From contig JAISCX010000023.1 of the NCBI GenBank assembly GCA_031265235.1, positions 1-55,090 of the forward strand: DNA of 55,090 nt, in the 5' to 3' direction. Below, one piece after another: positions 9,023 to 18,267 of the stretch. The position numbers and the translations under genes were made by a program. The notes beneath the pieces were generated by a model, which made no database searches, was not told the origin of the DNA, and saw nothing but the letters and a program-made list of their open reading frames with translations. Position 1 is the stretch's first letter; each line of letters begins with the position of its first letter. Source of the stretch: Rickettsiales bacterium. GTDB taxonomy: Bacteria; Pseudomonadota; Alphaproteobacteria; Rs-D84.

Positions 9023-9113
9023 TTAATTGATTTTCCCATGCGGGCGGGCGCGAACCTTTATAAAACGCGTTTGCCGGTTGTTTGCGCGCCCGCCCGCCAA
9101 TCGGAGAAAAAGA

Positions 9114-9932
9114 ATGCGTCAAAAGCAGAACGTTTGCATAATATGCCCTGTTATCGGGCCGCGCTTCAAGTGCTTTTACCAGGCGCCGAAGAATTATGAC
9201 GCGTATATTTTCACCAACAATCCGGAAATAAAACCCGCCATAGAAAAAGCCGGATGGAATTATGTTTTTATCGATATTCCTTTGTCCGATAATTTCGCCG
9301 TTTCATCCTTGCAGTCAAAATACGTAAAGTTTTTGCAGTTTCTGAAAGACGAAAAATTTTCAGATTTTAAAAAATACGATCGCGTAATATGCACGGATCA
9401 CAAGCTGAGGATAAAGGACAGGCATATAAAAAGAATGCTTGAAATTCAAAGCAAGCCCATTTTGATTCGCGACCATCCCAAGAAACGCAAGAACATATGG
9501 GAAGAAATCGGACAATCGATGTTCCAGGAAAGATATCTGTCGGTTATTCAGGAAACCATAGACTATGTGCGCGAAAAGATAAAATCCGGCTGTGACGCGG
9601 GCTGCGGCCGCCATAAAATATGCACGACGGGTCTGGTATCGTATGAGGTCGGAAACGGAAAGGTTCATGAATTTCTTGATGAATTATACCGCGACATCAT
9701 AAAGCTGGGAACCAGCCAATGCCAGATAGTATGGTTTATGGTCGCGCAGAAATACGCGGATATAATCCAAGTGATAGGATGGGACGACCTGGACATAAGC
9801 TGGCGCGATCCCGCCATGGTCAAATGGACGATATTTCCGATTTTAAAAATAAGATACAAGGAAAACAAGACGATCTGGCGGTTGTTCGGAATAATACCTG
9901 TATTTCAAGGGAGACCCAAGAATCATGCCTAA
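9114..9932 (+). CDS. Glycosyltransferase-like protein (possibly DUF616-type), cell-surface glycan cluster
   Basis: Full ORF from MRQKQNVCIICPVIG; SD GGAG; C-terminal LFGIIPVF tail as in the neighbouring GT; family assignment tentative. Confidence 0.6.
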   Translation: MRQKQNVCIICPVIGPRFKCFYQAPKNYDAYIFTNNPEIKPAIEKAGWNYVFIDIPLSDNFAVSSLQSKYVKFLQFLKDEKFSDFKKYDRVICTDHKLRIKDRHIKRMLEIQSKPILIRDHPKKRKNIWEEIGQSMFQERYLSVIQETIDYVREKIKSGCDAGCGRHKICTTGLVSYEVGNGKVHEFLDELYRDIIKLGTSQCQIVWFMVAQKYADIIQVIGWDDLDISWRDPAMVKWTIFPILKIRYKENKTIWRLFGIIPVFQGRPKNHA

Positions 9933-10773
9933 AATTTCCGTAATGACACCTGTTTACAATACCAATCCAGAACACTTGCGGGCGATGATCGAATCCGTGC
10001 TGGGCCAGACTTTCACAGATTTTGAATTCATAATTCTGAACGATTCTCCGGAAAATAAAGAATTGAAAGAAATCATAAAATCATACGACGATCCCCGCAT
10101 CGTTTATGCAGAAAATGAACGCAATATCGGAATTTCGGAATCGCGCAACCGGCTGCTTGAAATGTCGCGCGGAGAATACCTGGCGGTATGCGACCACGAC
10201 GACATTTCCATGCCCGACAGGTTTGCGCTGCAATCGGAATTTCTGGATAACAATCCAAAGGTCGGCGTGGTCGGCGCGCAATTTAAATATTTCGACAGCG
10301 ACTTGCAATACACGTCCGCGCACCCCGAAAGCAATTACAAGATAAAGCTTTTGCTTTTAAAAGGATGCTGCGTCGCACATCCGGCGTCAATGATTAGAAA
10401 GTCGGTTTTGATCCAAAGCGGGGTGCGATACGAACAGCGATATTCCCCGGCCGAAGATTACATGTTGTGGTGCCGTCTTATGGAATGGACCAGCTTTCAC
10501 AATATGCCGGATATATTGTTGGATTACCGGCATCATGAAAATATGACAAGCATGACCCAGAAAGAACAGCAGTTCGCGGCCATGCATGAAATCCTGTTTT
10601 ACGTGCAGAACAAATATCCGGCATGGGTGGAAAAGGAACTGCGTAAAACCCCGAAAAGGATATTGATTTTCGGGATAATCCCGCTATTGAAAATACATTA
10701 TGCCAAAAACAGAACAAACAAGCAGTGGGTCAAGCTGTTCAACATAATTCCGATCTTGAAGATAAAAAGATAG
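9925..10773 (+). CDS. Glycosyltransferase family 2
   Basis: ISVMTPVYNTNPEHLRAMIESVLGQTFTDFEFIILNDSPEN; CDHDD (DXD-like); overlaps upstream gene by 8 nt. Confidence 0.9.
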   Translation: MPKISVMTPVYNTNPEHLRAMIESVLGQTFTDFEFIILNDSPENKELKEIIKSYDDPRIVYAENERNIGISESRNRLLEMSRGEYLAVCDHDDISMPDRFALQSEFLDNNPKVGVVGAQFKYFDSDLQYTSAHPESNYKIKLLLLKGCCVAHPASMIRKSVLIQSGVRYEQRYSPAEDYMLWCRLMEWTSFHNMPDILLDYRHHENMTSMTQKEQQFAAMHEILFYVQNKYPAWVEKELRKTPKRILIFGIIPLLKIHYAKNRTNKQWVKLFNIIPILKIKR

Positions 10774-11194
10774 ATGATGAAATTGATTGGACGAATCCCC
10801 GGCAAAATCGGAAAGCAATATCCAATATGCCCGCTGTGCAACCGTTCCGCTAAGTTTCTGGGTAAAGTTCCAGGTTATCAAGATCCTCTGACATACGATA
10901 TATATTTTTGCAATCATTGCGGCTTGTCATTTTCGCACCCAAAGACCGATGCCAATTCCATATATGAAAATATTTACAAAAGCGCGTCTAAGTTTGGTGG
11001 ATTTTTCCGATTACTATAACGCAAAACCGACATCATTCTACAAGGACGAAGTTTATGAAAGACTATCTTTCCTTGACATGAACGGGATATTAAAACGATC
11101 TGAAATTCGGGTAAGGCACATTAGAACAAGAAAGTTTCGGTGCGGAAAATCCGGATTAATAATCGGCGCAGTTTTTCATAAATCAAAAAGATAA
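10774..11194 (+). pseudogene. Degraded SAM-methyltransferase-like gene (zinc-binding N-terminus only, then frame disrupted)
   Basis: ORF 10774-11019 has CPLCN...YFCNHCGLSFSHP N-terminal motif then stops at 81 aa; the 11009-11194 segment continues in another frame. Confidence 0.5.
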
Positions 11195-11217
11195 AATCCG
11201 GCTTTCGCCGGATTTTT
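11194..11217. terminator. Rho-independent terminator
   Basis: ATCCGGC-tttc-GCCGGAT then TTTTA. Confidence 0.7.
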
Positions 11218-11791
11218 ATCCGTTTGCAGACATGCCGCAGACAATCCACGAACGCGTGCAGGAACTTGACGCGCTTGTAAACATATCGACGGCCATGGTC
11301 ATGCCCGTTGCGGTTTTGCTGATTATTCTCGGCACATATCCGTGATTGCTGCCATTGTGAATATATGACGCGTTATAACTATTGCCGGCCATGACGACTG
11401 AAAACGTTATCGCTATATTCGCATTCGCGGCGACGGCAGCGGTTATTCCGCCTTGCTCAACCCATCCGGATTTGTATTTGCGATACCATGCGGACGCAGT
11501 GCTGCAGAATTCAACGACATAATCCGCGCCATCGGGCAGAGCGGCGCCCGCGGTGCCTTGGGGACCCGCCGCGCCTTGATATCCCTGGGGGCCTTGGGGA
11601 CCTTGTTCCCCGGCCGCGCCTTCTATCGTGCCAAGATCCGAAATTCGCGCCAGCGGCATTCCGCCGGTTGTTTCCCCGTCATGCAGCCGCAGTGTTTTGT
11701 TGGTGGTATCCATGGTGATTTCCCCGGCAGCGCCAGTGAAACCTGCATGCTCTGACGCGGTCCCGCGACGTATTTGTATTTGACGTGACAT
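11216..11791 (-). CDS. Phage-fibre-like protein with collagen-like (GPQ/GPQG) repeats
   Basis: N-terminus SRQIQIRRGTASEHAGFTGAAGEITMDTTNKTLRLHDGETTGGMPLA resembles phage fibre/Mtd N-terminal domains; GEQGPQGPQGYQGAAGPQGTAG; SD AAGGA. Confidence 0.75.
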   Translation of the reverse strand: MSRQIQIRRGTASEHAGFTGAAGEITMDTTNKTLRLHDGETTGGMPLARISDLGTIEGAAGEQGPQGPQGYQGAAGPQGTAGAALPDGADYVVEFCSTASAWYRKYKSGWVEQGGITAAVAANANIAITFSVVMAGNSYNASYIHNGSNHGYVPRIISKTATGMTMAVDMFTSASSSCTRSWIVCGMSANG

Positions 11792-11835
11792 AAAAATTCC
11801 TTTGTTTTTGATGCCGCGTCTGCCGATCGTTTGAT

Positions 11836-11862
11836 AAAAAAACACCCGCTTTCTGCGGGTTT
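11836..11862 (-). terminator. Terminator after the 11943-12911 gene
   Basis: Minus strand ACCCGC-agaaa-GCGGGT then GTTTTTTTATC. Confidence 0.65.
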
Positions 11863-11942
11863 TCAATTATCATCATACCACAAAACGAGATTAAAATCAA
11901 CCGCAAATTCGCGGCTTCAATCGCAGAAGATCGTCCGAAAGC

Positions 11943-12911
11943 CTATTTAAGTTCGTAAATATACATGTTCGGGACGGTCGTATCACCGGGCAGCCCCGAT
12001 ATATTCGTGTAATTATTATTGCTGCAATAACCCGCGGAAGGAACCGCAAAGCTGTGGCTTGTAAAAATATCGTGATCCAAATCAATCCATGGATAAAAAG
12101 AATTATTTACGTGAATTATCTTATAGGACACGGCATGGTCGAAAATTATTATGCGGACGGCCGTGGTGTCTCGAGATATTCCTGAAAATATATCGCTGCC
12201 GCCGCTGTTGCAAAAACTGGTGCGTGTTATAAACAAATATGTCCCGGGGCCGATGGTGCCGGTCGCGCATCCGTATGCGGAATTCTGAAAGCCTGTCACA
12301 GGACCTGCGGAATAACCTGGTTCCTGAAAATTACTGCATCCGGAAATCTTCTTCCACTGCGAAAAGCTGGTCGCAGGAATCCATTGATTCACTTGGGCAA
12401 GCGTAAGCTCTTTATTCATTGGCGGCGCTTCGCCAGGCAGCGGCGGATCAAACGCATGATTGATCCCATTGCATGAAACAGACCCATATGTGCACGCGGC
12501 GCGACTATAATTTCCGCCCTCACAATAATACCCGATTCCACAGTCTTGACACGCGGATGTTCCTGTCGCGGAATACTTTCCAGGCGCGCAATACGAACCG
12601 ATCCAGTATGTTGTCCCATCTTTATTGATTTTTATGGCGTCCGACGGCGCAGTGCCGGATATCATCGCACCGTAATGCTTTGTTCCGTTCATCAGAATCA
12701 CCAGCGACGGCGTTGTTTGCTTTATCGCGGTCAGCGGAACCGATCCCCCGCCGGAATATTTCAAAGTCGCCCCATACGCATCGCCCACGGGGTGTATGCA
12801 ATACGCAATCATCGCCCATATGACAAAAGGTCGGAAGAATCGCGAAGACCGCCATGCCTCCCAAGATAACGGGATGGAAGCGCAACGCCCTGCCAAGCCC
12901 CCTATCTGCAA
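11943..12911 (-). CDS. Secreted cysteine-rich protein with ephrin-receptor/GCC2-GCC3-like segment; start uncertain (TTG in ORF track)
   Basis: CAPGKYSATGTSACQDCGIGYYCEGG segment; hydrophobic signal RPFVIWAMIAYCIHPVGDAYGA; no in-frame ATG before it. Confidence 0.65.
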   Translation of the reverse strand: MQIGGLAGRCASIPLSWEAWRSSRFFRPFVIWAMIAYCIHPVGDAYGATLKYSGGGSVPLTAIKQTTPSLVILMNGTKHYGAMISGTAPSDAIKINKDGTTYWIGSYCAPGKYSATGTSACQDCGIGYYCEGGNYSRAACTYGSVSCNGINHAFDPPLPGEAPPMNKELTLAQVNQWIPATSFSQWKKISGCSNFQEPGYSAGPVTGFQNSAYGCATGTIGPGTYLFITRTSFCNSGGSDIFSGISRDTTAVRIIIFDHAVSYKIIHVNNSFYPWIDLDHDIFTSHSFAVPSAGYCSNNNYTNISGLPGDTTVPNMYIYELK

Positions 12912-12920
12912 CGGGCTACA

Positions 12921-12935
12921 TGTGTGTGTGTGTGT
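12921..12935. repeat. Short dinucleotide repeat (TG)7 / (CA)7
   Basis: tgtgtgtgtgtgtgt. Confidence 0.9.
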
Positions 12936-13031
12936 AGAGTTCTGCGGGTTTCCGGGAATCCGTCCATCCTGGGCCGTGGATTATTATTTCGCAAATAAGG
13001 TTTTAAAATACGCATTCTACTTTTTCCATAA

Positions 13032-14972
13032 TCACAAATATGCCCTGAGGGCCATATACATCTGGCCCAGATCGGTTTTCAGCAATGTCGCTGTTATAAT
13101 TTCGCGGTTGTCCGTCTGTTCCGCGCCGGCCATCATTTTCGCAAAACCACGCACAAACTGGGTCGCCTGGGAACGGAATACGGCGTCCTGTCTGAACAGT
13201 TCCTTGACCTTGCGCTTGTCCGCCGCGTTCAGCATCTTGGCGAACCATTTGGAAAATATTGTCTTGTCCCCGTTGTGGTATTTCGCCCAGACGGCATTCG
13301 GAATCTCTGCGCCCACGCTGCGCGTCAAATCCACGGACAGTTCGTGCAGACGCTCTATCAATCCGCCGGCGCTTGCTATAAAATCCTGCGCCGTTATGCG
13401 CGATTCAATCTTGCCCGCGTCCGCGACGCTTGCGTTCATTGCCTTCATAGGCGCGGCCGCGCGCGCTTCGGCCATTTGGTTGGTCAGGGTCTTCATGGTG
13501 TCAACCGCCTTGGCATAATCGGACATCAAGTCTATCATTTGCTGGCGGCTGTCGCCGGCCAAGTGATCCAGCTTTAAAGTGGAGTCCGCAATCCCCACGA
13601 TAGATTGACCCATCGCATCGTTAAGTCCGCGGATTTTTTCATCCAGCGACGCGATTTCGCCCGACAACTGTTCCGAAAGATCCGCCGAACTTTTGGACAA
13701 ATCGGGAAGTGACGCATAATATTTCTCTATCAGTTCGGACAGCGGGTGCAGCTGCGCCGTCGTATCCGCCGATACTTTCACCAGTTCCGCGGATTGTCCG
13801 GTCAGCTGGGTGTGCGCATTGTTCATCTCTATCAATGTTTCGCGCACGCCTTCGGCCATTGTCCGCACGGAACTTGCAAACGCGCCCGCGGCGGTCTTGG
13901 TTTCGTTCAAAGTCGTGTTCGCGACGCCTTGGACGGTGTTAAGCTCGTTCACGACGCCGATTGCGAAATCTTTGATGTCCGTATCGAATTTGCCGACCAG
14001 AACGGATACTTCGCCCACGATATTACGCACGGATTCTTCGGTGTTCTGCGCGGATTCGGACAATATGGATACGGTGTCTTTCAGCTTTTGTTCTTGTTTT
14101 TCAATCGAAGCCTCGGCCAGACGAATCTGGGCGCCGACGGAATTCGCCGTATTGGTCAGTCCGTTGATCTGCGCGGACAGCGTTTGTTTTGATTGGTTTG
14201 TCCATTCTTCCAGCTTTTCAATCTGCGCGGACAGCAGCCTGTCGTTTTCCGATATCGTCGATTCATATGTCCCGGCGCCGGATTTGATCCCGTCGAATCC
14301 TTCGGCAACCGATTTTGCCAGCGCCTCTAATTTCTCGCGCATGGCATCCGATTCGACAACCATTGAATTCATGTGCGATGTATTGTTTTCCATGTCCGTC
14401 TGCAATTGCGCGGTCATCTTTTTTCCCGATTCGATCCAACCGTCGATATGCCCCTGCAGTCCGCGCGTGCGCTCTATCGTATCCTGGGCCGTGGAATCGA
14501 CTTTATTCAGCAAATCGTTGATGCGGTTTTGAAATTTGTCCGCCGCGGAATCCAATTCCGACCATTCGTGGGATTCTACGATTTTTGTAAATCCGCCCAG
14601 CATATTTTCCAGCCGCTGATTCATGACGAGTATTTTCCGCGCCGCTTCGTCCGCAGTCCCGACCAATTGCCCGTTATGCTCTCCCAGCTCTTTTCGCAAA
14701 TCTTCCGCGCGCGCGACCTGGGCGGACAAAGTATCCGACATTGATTTAAAGTTCGATTCAATCTTTTCAATTTCTCCGGCAAGTATCACCTGCAACACGC
14801 GCGCGGCATCTTGGACCTTGGCGCGTTCCGGACGCGTCAGCAAAAGCAGCAGCGAACCCGTCACCCTTTGCGATTTCCGCGCGGCCAGCATCATGGCGAT
14901 CGCGCCAGCGACCAACAGCACGGACGAAATTATGAAGACAATCAAAAAAATCTTATCAGCGGCCATAATCAT
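13032..14972 (-). CDS. Membrane-anchored coiled-coil protein with conserved C-terminal domain, function unknown
   Basis: N-terminal TM helix, long heptad/coiled-coil region, C-terminal VWAKYHNGDKTIFSKW...TDLGQMYMALRAYL. Confidence 0.75.
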   Translation of the reverse strand: MIMAADKIFLIVFIISSVLLVAGAIAMMLAARKSQRVTGSLLLLLTRPERAKVQDAARVLQVILAGEIEKIESNFKSMSDTLSAQVARAEDLRKELGEHNGQLVGTADEAARKILVMNQRLENMLGGFTKIVESHEWSELDSAADKFQNRINDLLNKVDSTAQDTIERTRGLQGHIDGWIESGKKMTAQLQTDMENNTSHMNSMVVESDAMREKLEALAKSVAEGFDGIKSGAGTYESTISENDRLLSAQIEKLEEWTNQSKQTLSAQINGLTNTANSVGAQIRLAEASIEKQEQKLKDTVSILSESAQNTEESVRNIVGEVSVLVGKFDTDIKDFAIGVVNELNTVQGVANTTLNETKTAAGAFASSVRTMAEGVRETLIEMNNAHTQLTGQSAELVKVSADTTAQLHPLSELIEKYYASLPDLSKSSADLSEQLSGEIASLDEKIRGLNDAMGQSIVGIADSTLKLDHLAGDSRQQMIDLMSDYAKAVDTMKTLTNQMAEARAAAPMKAMNASVADAGKIESRITAQDFIASAGGLIERLHELSVDLTRSVGAEIPNAVWAKYHNGDKTIFSKWFAKMLNAADKRKVKELFRQDAVFRSQATQFVRGFAKMMAGAEQTDNREIITATLLKTDLGQMYMALRAYL

Positions 14973-15010
14973 TCCCTCAAATTATTACTTTTAAAACCTA
15001 CTAGAAATAT

Positions 15011-16021
15011 TCACCTAAGTCTATATGAAAGTTTTTTTGCCGAAATCAACGACCAGATTACACCCACAGACATAAGACCCAAGATTACGAGTAATGACAT
15101 ACCCGCACCGATGTGCCATCCAAAGAAAACCTCTGCCAACATTTTGAACCCTATGAATACAAGCGTCGCAATCACCGCCTTTTCAAGATGCATTAATTTA
15201 CGTTTCAAAGCGGACAGACAAAAATACATCGAACGCATTCCAAGAATCGCGAATATGTTGCTGGTATAGACCAGGAAAGGCTTTCCCGTAATCGCAATAA
15301 TCGCGGGCACGGAATCAAACGCAAACATTATATCCGCGAACTCTATCGTAATCAGGCATAGGAATAGGGGCGTTGCCGCACCGGCCACAAAGAATTTATG
15401 CCCTTCGATTTTAGGATGCACTTTGAATATATGCCGGAACAGTTGCATTGACCAGTGATGGCTGTAATCCACTTCTTTTTCTTCTTTCGCCTTGTGTTCC
15501 GCAATCAGGTGTTCGCGCTTTCTTTCATCCATAAACATAGTATAAACAAGAAGACCGATTCCGGTCGCCTGAAGCATTTTAAACGCAGACCAAACAATAA
15601 ATAATCCGAACGCTGTCATGGCTACATCGCCGAAATGATTCAAAAATCCCACGCCCAACGCGACAAAAATTAATCGCAGAACCAACGCGCCGAGAATTCC
15701 GTAATATAAAACGCGGTGCTGGTACTTGTCTGCGATATGGAACGAAGTAAATATCGCCATCATCACGAACAGATTGTCTATGGACAGCGCTTTTTCCAAC
15801 ACATACCCGGAAAGAAACGCAAAAGAATCATCCGCGCCATGCGATGCCCAGACGTATCCAGCAAACCCAAGCGACACAGCGATCCAAAACAAAGTCCAAA
15901 GTCCCGCGGATTTTATCGATACAGGTTTATCGCTTTTATGGGCAAACAAATCTATCAACAGACATGCGACAACAATTACAGCAAAAATACTAATACTTAC
16001 AATAGAATAATCACCCAACAT
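15011..16021 (-). CDS. TerC-family integral membrane protein
   Basis: EKALSIDNLFVMMAIFTSFHI and ITIEFADIMFAFDSVPAIIAIT motifs. Confidence 0.9.
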   Translation of the reverse strand: MLGDYSIVSISIFAVIVVACLLIDLFAHKSDKPVSIKSAGLWTLFWIAVSLGFAGYVWASHGADDSFAFLSGYVLEKALSIDNLFVMMAIFTSFHIADKYQHRVLYYGILGALVLRLIFVALGVGFLNHFGDVAMTAFGLFIVWSAFKMLQATGIGLLVYTMFMDERKREHLIAEHKAKEEKEVDYSHHWSMQLFRHIFKVHPKIEGHKFFVAGAATPLFLCLITIEFADIMFAFDSVPAIIAITGKPFLVYTSNIFAILGMRSMYFCLSALKRKLMHLEKAVIATLVFIGFKMLAEVFFGWHIGAGMSLLVILGLMSVGVIWSLISAKKLSYRLR

Positions 16022-16160
16022 TTTGATGTTCCTATTTTTTGTTAGATCAGAAAACAGCATATACCAAATTATGCAAACCAAAAGCAATTTATATTTTTAA
16101 AATGCTTCGCGTTTTTTGTCACCCCCCGCGCAGGCGGGGCTGCATCAGTTTAATTTCCTT

Positions 16161-16868
16161 TTATATCGGTTGCCACATCGGGCTTTTATCAACGACTATT
16201 GAACTGACGTTTATATCGTCCGGCTGGGTAAGGGCGAACACGGCGGCATTGGCAATGTTTTCCGTGCCGGTCATCCAGCTTTGATTATGGGCGGATGATT
16301 TATCCCAGCCGCTTGATTCGAAAATATTCGTATCAAATCCACACGGATGAATTTGAATAACTTTGATTTTGGTTGTTTTCAATTCTTCCTTTAATGCCTC
16401 GGCATATCCGCGCAGTCCCCATTTGGACGCGCTGTATGTTCGTGCGGACGGATCCATAATCGGAAATCTGCCGCTTACCGAATTTGTAAAGAAAATCGTT
16501 CCAGAATTTTTTTCACGCATTTTTGATAAAAACTGATTCGTCATAAAAATCGCACCCAGCAAGTTTGTTTCAAGTGCAACACGGGCGCGTTCGGGATTAT
16601 CCACCTCTACATCGTCATCCGTCCATATACCGGCATTGTTTACAAGAATATCGATATCGCCGGCAATGCGCGCCGCATTTTGACAACTTGATAAGTCTGT
16701 AATATCGCATTTGACATAATCGCAACCAATTTCCTTGGCCGCGGCGGCAAGCTTTTGCTCATCCCTGGCCGCGATAATTACAGACGCACCCATGTCATGC
16801 AATTTGCGCGCCATTGCCTTGCCAAGCCCTTCGGATCCACCGGTAATCAGAACTTTTTTATTTTTCAT
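16161..16868 (-). CDS. SDR-family NAD(P)-dependent oxidoreductase
   Basis: LITGGSEGLGKAMA (TGxxxGxG), NNAGIW, YSASKWG (YxxxK). Confidence 0.9.
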   Translation of the reverse strand: MKNKKVLITGGSEGLGKAMARKLHDMGASVIIAARDEQKLAAAAKEIGCDYVKCDITDLSSCQNAARIAGDIDILVNNAGIWTDDDVEVDNPERARVALETNLLGAIFMTNQFLSKMREKNSGTIFFTNSVSGRFPIMDPSARTYSASKWGLRGYAEALKEELKTTKIKVIQIHPCGFDTNIFESSGWDKSSAHNQSWMTGTENIANAAVFALTQPDDINVSSIVVDKSPMWQPI

Positions 16869-16869
16869 T

Positions 16870-17451
16870 TCATTCTCCTTTTTCCATATCTTCGTAAACC
16901 TTGTGCAGGGCGGTGCGGGCAGATCCAAGAACCTCTGTCCATTCATGGTCGGTGGTATCTTCTGATTTTCCATCGCTAATAAATTTATATGAAACGAACG
17001 TAATCCCTGCGACGCGGCATGCATATGCTATCGCGAACCCCTCCATTTCCACGCAATCCCAAATATCTTCTGCGATATTGCGAACAAAAGTATCGCCAGA
17101 CCCGCATATCGCCTGTTTATAACGTGAATCTCGCCGACCATATTCCAAAACTTGCGCATCATCACTCATCGGCACGACATATTTCGGCGCAAGAAATTCG
17201 GTCAAGTTCATATCCCGCTGAACCCAACCAACTGGATTTACTATTTCGCCATAATCGAACACGCTGCTGCCTGCTGTTCCCATGCTGACAATCAGGCGTG
17301 GTTTTTCAGTTTCAATTACATGCTGCGTTGCGATCGCGGCATTGACCTTGCCGACCCCCATATAGCATATGTTTGCTTGCGCATGTGCGAATTCTCCATC
17401 AACCGCAACCATTACCCAAACCCCAGAATCATTGCGTTTTAATTTCTTCAT
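16870..17451 (-). CDS. Nucleoside phosphorylase/MTA-SAH nucleosidase-like protein
   Basis: GVGKVNAAIATQ, VSMGTAGSS, VEMEGFAIAYACRVAGITFVSYKFISD. Confidence 0.85.
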   Translation of the reverse strand: MKKLKRNDSGVWVMVAVDGEFAHAQANICYMGVGKVNAAIATQHVIETEKPRLIVSMGTAGSSVFDYGEIVNPVGWVQRDMNLTEFLAPKYVVPMSDDAQVLEYGRRDSRYKQAICGSGDTFVRNIAEDIWDCVEMEGFAIAYACRVAGITFVSYKFISDGKSEDTTDHEWTEVLGSARTALHKVYEDMEKGE

Positions 17452-17463
17452 TTTTGGCCCCTC

Positions 17464-18267
17464 TTATTCTTCTATCCAATACCGACCTGTGAACAATCTT
17501 TCAAACCCGGCACGCAGATAAAAGCTTTCCAGCCTTGTCCCCAATTCCGTATTCATATAAATATCACGAATACCGCGGGCAAATAACCGCTTCATCAAAT
17601 CAGCGCCCAACTGTGCAACCGACATTCCGCCAAAACGATATTCTTTTACAACGCCAAGGGCATATATGAAGGCCTTATCATTTTCAATGACCGCACGAAC
17701 ACATCCAACCGCGGTTCCTTTGTAATACAACAGCAAATTAAGATTTGTAAAAACCGGATGAGGGCGAAAGAATATTTTTTCTACATCTCCATAAGACTCA
17801 TCCAGCCCGGCATACACGCCATCTGAAAAAGCACGCATAAAAACATCCGCATGAATGTCGACGTCTTTCAATCCAGATTCCACAACACTGAAATCAGGAT
17901 TCGCAGGAACATCCGGCACAGACGGATTTGCGTATTTCATCCAGCTGTCTGCAGCCCAGGGTTTCAATCCCGGAATTTGTTTTTCATAAAACTTGGACAA
18001 AGGCATTATACATACCGCGGGCATGCGGTTTCTTGCGACAAATTCAGGTTTGTGTTCCAGAATCAGTTCTTTCGGTTTCGCATCATTCAACGGAACAATA
18101 TGATTGTAATAAATGTCTTTTATATTATCGCTGAACGCATGCCAAAAATATGCGGATTTCGCATATACATCAAAAGTCCCATAATTGCTGCGATAATAAA
18201 AATCAATAATTTCTTCAAAATCTTTGTTCATGTTATTTTCTTTACTTTCCCTAATGAATATTTCCAT
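17464..18267 (-). CDS. GNAT-family N-acetyltransferase
   Basis: C-terminal IYALGVVKEYRFGGMSVAQLGADLMKRLFARGIRDIYMNTELG...FYLRAGFE. Confidence 0.75.
   Translation of the reverse strand: MEIFIRESKENNMNKDFEEIIDFYYRSNYGTFDVYAKSAYFWHAFSDNIKDIYYNHIVPLNDAKPKELILEHKPEFVARNRMPAVCIMPLSKFYEKQIPGLKPWAADSWMKYANPSVPDVPANPDFSVVESGLKDVDIHADVFMRAFSDGVYAGLDESYGDVEKIFFRPHPVFTNLNLLLYYKGTAVGCVRAVIENDKAFIYALGVVKEYRFGGMSVAQLGADLMKRLFARGIRDIYMNTELGTRLESFYLRAGFERLFTGRYWIEE

Noticed and set aside
11216-12911. Prophage remnant
   Set aside because: Only one fibre-like gene; no capsid, portal, terminase, integrase or lysis genes.
13810-14532. 240-aa plus ORF
   Set aside because: Antisense to the coiled-coil membrane protein gene.
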